Assembly: GCF_029227915.1 (NCBI RefSeq)
Contig: NC_079880.1
Span: forward strand, 32,979,501-33,043,500
DNA length: 64,000 bases
Source of the DNA: Hydractinia symbiolongicarpus
Taxonomy: Eukaryota > Cnidaria > Hydrozoa > Anthoathecata > Hydractiniidae
Direction: 5' to 3'
Under the pieces are notes generated by a model that ran no database searches, had not been told where the DNA came from, and was given only the letters and a program-made list of their open reading frames with translations. Positions within the stretch are counted from its first letter, which is position 1; each line of letters begins with the position of its first letter. Shown here one piece after another: positions 56,501 to 64,000 of the stretch. The translations under genes were made by a program, and so were the position numbers.

Positions 56501-59500
56501 CTTTTAGACGTGTGTGCACGTAGTTGACGGCGTTGCAGTGCCTTGGCGCTGGGGGAAACATCTTTGAATGCTCTAGTCTATTGAGAATGGCAAGGCTAGA
56601 CCAATGGTAACCGGCTTGGACGCGTGGACTGACGTAATTTACGTGTAAGGCTTTTATTAGGCGGCAAAAGAACGTATTACGGCCTTTATACGCGTGTGCT
56701 TGTGGTTGACGTCGTTCTATAGTCATGGAACCAGGGCAAACAACTTAGGATGACGTAGTGTATTGAAGGCGGAAGAATTAGACCAATGGTAACCGGCTTT
56801 GACGGTTGCAACCACGTCATTTACGTGTAAGGTCTTCACTAGGCGGCAAAAGACCGTATTACGGCATTTAGAGGCGTGTGCTTGTAGTTGAGTAGATTGT
56901 ATAGTCATAGAACCAGGGATAATGGCTTACAACATCCTAGTCCATTAAGAGTGGATTGACTAGACCAATGATAACCGGCTTGCACGGTTGTAGCCACGTA
57001 ATTAACGTGTAAGGCCTTTATTAGGCGGCAAAAGGCCATATTGCTGCCTTTAGACGTGCGTGCATGTCGTTTACGGCGTTCTCAAGGCATGGAGCCAGGG
57101 AAAAAAACTTAGGACGCCGTAGTGTATTGAGAGTGGACGGACTAGACCAATGGTATCAAGCTTGGACGCGTGGAACTACGTGATTTACGTATAAAGCCTT
57201 TAATAGGCTGCAAAAGACCGTATTACGGCCTTTAGATGCATGTGCTTGTAGCAGACTTCGTTCTATAGTCATGGAACCAAAGAAAACAGCTTACGACGTC
57301 CTAGTTCATTAAGAGTGGAAGGACTAGACCAACAATAACCTGCTTGGACGATTGTAATCACGTAATTTATGTGTAAGGACTTTATTAGGCGGCAAAAGAC
57401 TGTATTGCTGCTTTTAGATGTGTGTGCACGTAGTTGACGGCGTTGCAGTGCCTTGGCGCTGGGGGAAACATCTTAGAATGTTCTAGTCTATTGGAATGGC
57501 AAGGCAAGACCAATGGTAACCGGCTTGGACGCGTGGAACGACGTAATTTACGTGTAAGGCTTTTATTAGGCGGCAAAAGAACGTATTACGGCCTTTCTAC
57601 GTGTGTGCTTGTAGTTGACGTCGTTCTATAGTCATGGAACCAGGGAAAATAACATAGGACGCCGTAGTGTATTGAGAGTGGAAGGACTAGACCAATGGTA
57701 TCAAGCTTTGACGCGTGGAACCACGTGATTTACGTATAAGGCGGCTTTAATAGACGGCAAAATGCCGTACTGCAGCCTTTAGACGCATGTGCACGTAGTT
57801 GACGGCGTTCTACAGCCTTGCCGCTGGGGAAAACAACTTAGGACCTTCTAGTCCATTGAGAATGGAAGGACTATATCAAAAGTAAAAGGCATGGACGAGT
57901 GGAACGACGTAATTTACGTATAAGGCTTTTATTAGGCGGCAAAAGGCCATATTGCTGCCTATAGACGTGTGTGCATGTAGTTGACGGCGTTCCAAAGCCA
58001 TGGAGCCAGAGAAAAGACCTTAGGACGTCGTTGTGCATTGAGAGTGGAAGGACTAGACCAAAGATGAACGGCTTGGACGGTTGTAATCACGTAATTTACG
58101 TTTAAGGCTTTTATTAGGCGGCAAAAGACCGTATTACGGCCTTTAGATGCGTGTGCTTGTAGCTGACTTCGTTCTATAGTCATGGAACCAGGGAAAACGG
58201 CTTACCAGGTCGTAGTTCATTGAGAGTGGAAGGATTAGACCAATGATAACTTTCTTGGAACCACGTATTTTACGTGTAAGGCCTTTATTAGGCTGCAAAA
58301 GACCATATTGCTGTCTATAGACGTGTGTGCATGTCGTTGACGGCGTTCCAAAGCCATGGAGCCGGAGAAAACAACTTAGGATGTTCTAGTCTATTGAGAA
58401 TGGCAAGGCTAGACCAATGGTAACCGGCTTGGACGCGTGGAACGACGTGATTTACTTGCAAAGCCTTTAATAGGCGGCAAAAGACCGTATTGCAGCCTTT
58501 AGACGCATGTGCACGTAGTTGACGGCGTTTCTCTGCCTTGGCGCTGGGGAAAACAACTTAAGATGTTCTAGTCTATTTAGAATGGCAAGGCTAGACCAAT
58601 GGTAACCGGCTTGGACGCGTGGAACGACGTAATTTTCATGTAAAGCTTTTATTAGGCGACAAAAGAGCGTATTACGGCATTTACACGCGTGTGCTTGTAG
58701 TTGACGAGGTTCTATAGTCATGGAACCAGGGATAACGACTTGCAACGTCCTAGTCCATTAAAAGTAGCAGGACTAGACCAATGATAACCGGCTTGGACGA
58801 TTGTAACCACGGAACTTACGTGCAAGGCTTTTAATAGGCGGTAAATGGCCATATTGTTGCCTTTCGACGTGCGTGCATGTGTTTTACGGCGTTTTCTAGG
58901 CATGGAGCCAGGGAAAACAACTTAGGACGTCGTAGTGCCTTGAGAGTGGAAGTACTAAACCAATGGTAAACTGCGGAGTCACGCTGAACCACGTGATTTA
59001 CGTGTAAGGCCTTTAATAGGCGGCAAAAGTTAGTATTGCGGCCTTTAAAGTCCTTTGCATGTAGTTGAGGGTGTTCCCAAGGTATGGAGCCAGGGAAAAA
59101 ATTTTAAGACGTCGTAGTGCATTGAGAGTGGAAAGACTAGACAAATGGGAACTGGCTTGGACGGTTGTAACCACGTAGTTTACATGTAAGACCTTTATTA
59201 GGCGGCAAAAGGGCATATTGCTGCCTATAGACGTGTGTGCATGTAGTAACGGCGTTCTAAAGTCATGGAACCAGGGAAAACGGCTTACCACGTCGTAGTC
59301 CATTGAGAGTGTAAGGATTAGACCAATGATAACTGGCTTGGAACCACGTAATTTACGTGTAAGACCTTTATTAGGCGGCAAAAGGCCATACTGCTGCCTA
59401 TAGACGTATGCGCATGTAATTGACGGCGTTCTAAAGCCATGGAACCAGGGAAAACAACTTAGTGCGTCCTAGTGTATTGAGAGTGGAAGGACTAGACCAA

Positions 59501-62500
59501 TGGTAACCTGCCTAGGCACGTGGAAACACGTGACTTACGTGTAAGGCCTTTATTAGGCGGCAAAAGACCGTATCACGGCCTTTAGAGGCGTGTGCTTATA
59601 GTTGACGGCGTTCTATAGTCATGGAACCAGGGAAAACGGCTTACGACGTCCTAGTCCATTAAGAATGGAAGGGCTAGACCAATGGTAACGGGCTTGGACG
59701 CGTGGAACGATGTAATTTACCTGGAAAGCCTTAATTAGGCGTCAAAAGGCCGTATTGCAGCCCTTTCATGCCGCGTGCATGTAGTTGACGGCATTCTAAA
59801 GCCATTCGGCCAGGTCAAAAAACTTAGGAGAATAGAAAGGCTAGACCAATGGCAACCGGCTTGGACGCGTGGAACGACGTAATGTACGTGTAAGGCTTTT
59901 ATTAGGCGGCAAAAGAACGTATTACGGCCTTTAGAGGCGTGTGCTTGTAGTTGACGTCTTTCTACAGTCATGGAACCAGGGAAAACGGCTTACGAGGTCC
60001 TAGTCCATTAAAAGTGGAAGGACTAGACCAATGATAATCGGCTTGGACGGTTGTAATCTCGTAATTTACGTGTAAGGTCTTTATTAGGCGGCAAAATACC
60101 GCATTGCTGCATTTAGACGTGTGTGCATGTGGTTTACGGCGTTCTCAAGGCATGGAGCCAGGGAAAACCACTTAGGACGTCGTAGTGTATTGGGAGTAGA
60201 ACGAGTAGACCAATGGTAATCAGCGCAGGCACGCAGACCCACGCGACTTGCGTGTAGGGCCTTTATTGGGCGGCAAAAAACCGTATTACGGTCTTTAGAG
60301 GCGTTTGCTTGCAGTTTACGGCGTTCTCAAGGCATGGAGGCAGGAAAAATAACTTAGGACGTCGTAGTGCATTTAGAGTGGAAGGATTAGACCAATATTA
60401 TCAAGCTTGGACACGTAGAACCACGTGATTAACGTGTAAAGTCTTTATTAAGCGGCGAAAGACCGTATTACGGTCTTTAGAGGCGTGTGCTTGTAGTTGA
60501 CGGCGTTCTCAAGGCATGGAGCCAGGGAAAACAACTTAGGACGTCGTAGTGTATTGGGAGTAGAGGGAGTAGAACAATGGTAATCAGCGCAGGCACGCGA
60601 AACCACGCGATTTACGTGTAACTCCTTTAATAAGCGGCAAAATGCCGTATTATAGCCTTTACAGGCCTTTGCATGTAGTTTACGGCGTTTTCAAGGCATG
60701 GATCTAGGAAAAAACAAAGGAGGACGTCGTAGTGCATTGAGAGTGGAAGGACTAGACCAATGGTAATCTGCGCAGACACGCGGAACCACGTGATGTACGT
60801 GTAAAGTCTTTAATAGGCGACAAAAGTCCGTATTATTGCCTTTAGACGAACTTGCATACAGTTAACAGCGTTCTAAATCCATGGAGCAAGGCGGAACAAT
60901 TTAGGACGTCGTAGTGCCTTGAGAGTGGAAGGACTAAACCAATGGTAACATGCGCAGGCTCGCGGACCCACGAGATTTACGTGTAAGGTCTTTAATAGGC
61001 CACAAAAGGCTGTATTACGGCCTTTAGACGAATTTGCATGTAGTTAACAGCGTTCTAAATCCATGGAGCAAGGAGAACAATTTAGGACGTCGTAGTGCCT
61101 TGAGACTGGAAGGATAAGACCATTGGTAAACTGCACAGTCACGCTGAACCACGAGATTTACATGTAAGGTCTTTAATAGGCCACAAAAGGCCGTATTGCT
61201 GCCTATAGACGTGTGTACATGTAGTTCACGGAGTTCTAAAGTCATAGAACCAGTGAAAACGGCTTACCACGTCGTAGTCCATTGAGAGTGGATGGATTAG
61301 ACCAATGATAACTGGCTTGGAACCACGTAATTTACGTGTAAGTCCTTTATTAGGCTGTAAAAGACCATATTGCTGTCTATAGACCTGTGTGCATGTAGTT
61401 TACGGCTTTTCCAAGGCATGCAGCCAGGGAAATAACTTAGGACGTCGTAGTGTATTCAGAGCGGAAGGACTAGACCAATGGTATCAAGCTTGGACCAGTA
61501 GAACCACGCGATTTACGTGTAAGGCCTTTAATAGGCGGCAGAAGGCCGTATTGCGGCCTTTAGAGTCCTTTGCATGTAGTTGACGCCGCTCCCATGGTAT
61601 GGAGCCAGGGAAAACAATTTAAGACGTCGTAGTGCATTGAGAGTGGAAGGACTAGACCAATGGTACCTGGCTTGGACGGTTGGAACCACGTAATATACGT
61701 GTAAGGCTATTATTAGGCGGCAAAAGAACGTATTACGGCCTTTACACGCGTGTGCTTGTAGTTGACGTCGTTCTATAGTCATGGAACAGGAGGCTTACGA
61801 CGTCCTAATCCATTAACAGTGGAAGGACTAGACCAATGATAACCGGCTTGGACGGTTGTAATCTCGTAATTTACGTGTAAGGTCTTTATTAGGCGGCGAA
61901 AAACCGTTTTGCTGCCATTAGACGTGTGTGCATGTGGTTTCCGGCGTTCTAAAGCTATGGAACCAGGAAAAACAACTTAAGACGTCGTAGTGTATTGAGA
62001 GTGGCAGGACTAGACCAATGGTAACCTGCGCAGGCATGCAGATCCACGTGGTTTACGTGTAAGGCCTTTAATAGGCCGCAAAGGGCCGTAATATAGCCTT
62101 TCAATGGCGTGTGCATGTCCTTTACGGCCTTCTGAAGGCATGGAGCCAGGCAAAACAACTTAGGACGTCGTAGTGTATTGAGAGTGGAAGGACTAGACCA
62201 ATGGTATCAAGCTTGGACGCGTGGAACCACGTGATTTACGTATAAGGCGGCTTTAATAGGCGGCAAAATGCCGTATTGCACCCTTTAGACGCATGTGCAC
62301 GTAGTTGACGGCGTTCTACAGCCTTGGCGCTGGGAAAACAACTTTGGACCTTCTAGTCCATTGAGAATAGAAGGACTAGATCAAAAGTAACCGGCTTGGA
62401 CGGTTCTAGTCACGTAATTTACGTGTAAGGCTTTTATTAGGCGGCAAAAGAACGTATTACGGCCTTTATACGTGTGTGCTAGTAGTTGACGTCGTTCTAT

Positions 62501-64000
62501 AGTCATGGAACCAGGGAAAATAACATAGGACGCCCCTTTTGTATTGAGAGTGGAAGGACTAGACCAAGGGTATCAAGCTTGGACGCGTGGAATCACGTGA
62601 TTTACGTATAAGGCCTTTAATAGACGGCAAAAGACCGTATTACGGCCTTTAGATGCGTGTGCTTGTAGCTGACTTCGTTCTATAGTCATGGAACCAAGGA
62701 AAACGTCTTACGACGTCCTAGTTCATTAAGAGTGGAAGGACTAGACCAATGATAACCGGCTTGGACGGTTGTAATCACGTAGTTCACGTGTAAGGCCTTT
62801 AATAGGCGGCAAAAGACCGTATTACGGCCTTTAGATGCGTGTGCATGTCCTTTACTGCCTTCTGAAGGCATGGAACCAGGAAAAACAACTTAAGACGTCG
62901 TAGTGTATTGAGAGTGGAAGGACTAGACCAATGGTATCAAGCTTGGACGCGTGGAACCACGTGATTTACGTATAAGGCGGCTTTAATAGGCGGCAAAATG
63001 CCGTATTGCACCCTTTAGACGCATGTGCACGTAGTTGACGGCGTTCTACAGCCTTGGCGCTGGGAAAACATTTTTGGACCTTCTAGTCCATTGAGAATGG
63101 AAGGACTAGATCAAAAGTAACCGGCATGGACGCGTGGAACGACGTAGTTTACGTGTAAGGCTTTTATTAGGCGCCAAAAGGCCATATTGCTGCCTATAGA
63201 CATGTGTGCATGTAGTTGACGGCGTTCCAAAGCCATGGAGCCAGAGAAAAGACGTTAGGACGTCGTAGTGCATTGAGAGTGGAAGGACTAGACCAATGAT
63301 GAATGGCTTGGACGGCTGTAATCACGTAATTTTCGTTTAAGGCTTTTATTAGGTGGCAAAAGACCGTATTACGGCCTTCAAATGCGTGCGCTTGTAGCTG
63401 ACTTCGTTCTATAGTCATAGAACCAAGAAAAACAGCTTACGACGCCCTAGTCCATTAAGAGTGGAAGAACAAGACCAATGATACCCCGCTTGGGCAGTTG
63501 TAACCACGTAATTTACGTGTGAAACCTTTATTAGGCCGCAAAAGGACATATTGCTGACTTTAGACGTGTGTGCATCTATTTGACGGCGTTGCAAAGCCAT
63601 GGAGCCAAAGAAAGCAACTTAGGACGTCGTAGTGCATTGAGAGTGGAAGGACTAGACCAATGGTAACCTGCGCAGGCACGCTGACCCACGACATTTCCGT
63701 GTAAGGACTTTAATAGGCCGCAAAAGGCCGTAGTACAGCCTTTAGACGAAATTGAATGTAGTTAACAGCGTTCTAAATCCATCGAGCCAGGAGAACAATT
63801 TAGGACGTCGGAGTACCTTGAGAGTGGAAGGACTAAACCAATGGTAAAATTGAGAGTGGAAAGACTAGACAAATGGGAACTGGCTTGGACGGTTGTAACC
63901 ACGTAGTTTACATGTAAGACCTTTATTAGGCGGCAAAAGGGCATATTGCTGCCTATAGACGTGTGTGCATGTAGTAACGGCGTTCTAAAGTCATGGAACC
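50576..64000. repeat. 182-bp satellite array, about 74 copies, runs off the window
   Basis: Tandem units of about 182 bp. Typical landmarks are CCATGGAACCAGGGAAAAC, ACTTAGGACGTCGTAGTGTATT, GAGAGTGGAAGGACTAGACC, CACGTGATTTACGTGTAAGG, CCTTTAATAGGCGGCAAAAG and CCGTATTACGGCCTTTAGA. Successive GCCATGGAACC copies at 50654 and 50836 are 182 bp apart. Several unit subtypes differ in the linker (GCGCAGGCACG, GGCTTGGACGGTTGG, GGCTTGGACGCGTGG). Minus-strand open frames of about 61 codons are by-products: 182 is not a multiple of three, so the frame breaks each unit. Confidence 0.95.

Noticed and set aside
50576-64000. About forty minus-strand frames of about 60-120 codons in the satellite, which look like a protein family
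   Set aside because: The unit is 182 bp, not a multiple of three, so frames end each period and similarity only reflects the repeat.
50576-64000. CRISPR-like array
   Set aside because: Contiguous 182-bp units with no short repeat/unique spacer alternation, in an animal genome.

Overview
This is a repeat-rich stretch of an animal genome, most likely an invertebrate. No bacterial features, rRNA, tRNA or CRISPR were seen, and I see no ordinary host gene. The host cannot be named from this window. Almost everything recognisable is mobile DNA, nested several layers deep and partly decayed.

Layout. Positions 1-4605 are AT-rich flank with a broken piggyBac-like transposase (929-2346), a diverged tandem duplication and a roughly 60-bp tandem repeat. 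At 4606 begins an old Polinton/Maverick element (the outer Polinton), which runs in interrupted form to about 50460. Four events have cut it. (1) A 10.3-kb DNA transposon (4679-15003) with 1-kb inverted repeats built of roughly 90-bp tandem units, and a dead CxC/KDZ-like transposase, sits in its left terminal repeat. (2) A second, complete Polinton (inner, 20490-35984, 469-bp terminal inverted repeats about 99% identical) sits inside one of its genes in opposite orientation. (3) A BEL/Pao LTR retrotransposon (43296-49457, identical 185-bp LTRs) splits another of its genes. (4) Its DNA-polymerase end is missing and is replaced by a 13.4-kb, 182-bp-period satellite array (about 50576-64000).

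The two Polintons are diverged relatives with the same gene order, so each can be read against the other. They share the major capsid protein, a probable penton-like protein, an FtsK/A32-type packaging ATPase, a retroviral-type integrase, a coiled-coil/membrane protein and several small membrane proteins, and a SAP-like protein. Only the inner copy keeps protein-primed DNA polymerase B (broken), a Fic-domain gene, an OB-fold-like gene and an ankyrin-repeat gene. Only the outer copy has VLTF2-like zinc-finger and HNH remnants, BRO genes, a tiny zinc-ribbon protein and an MCxxAV-repeat protein. I found no adenain-like protease in either.

The most interesting signals concern Polinton expression. 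Nearly every gene starts within a few bases of AATAAA, and many end at a stem-loop whose arms are TTTTGTn..nACAAAA, which recalls the hairpin 3'-end rule of mimiviruses and virophages. The inner terminal repeats carry palindromic CRE, kappaB-like, NRF1-like and E-box-like sites and supply the first 59 codons of two different proteins. Two in-frame stop codons sit at equivalent positions in both Polintons.
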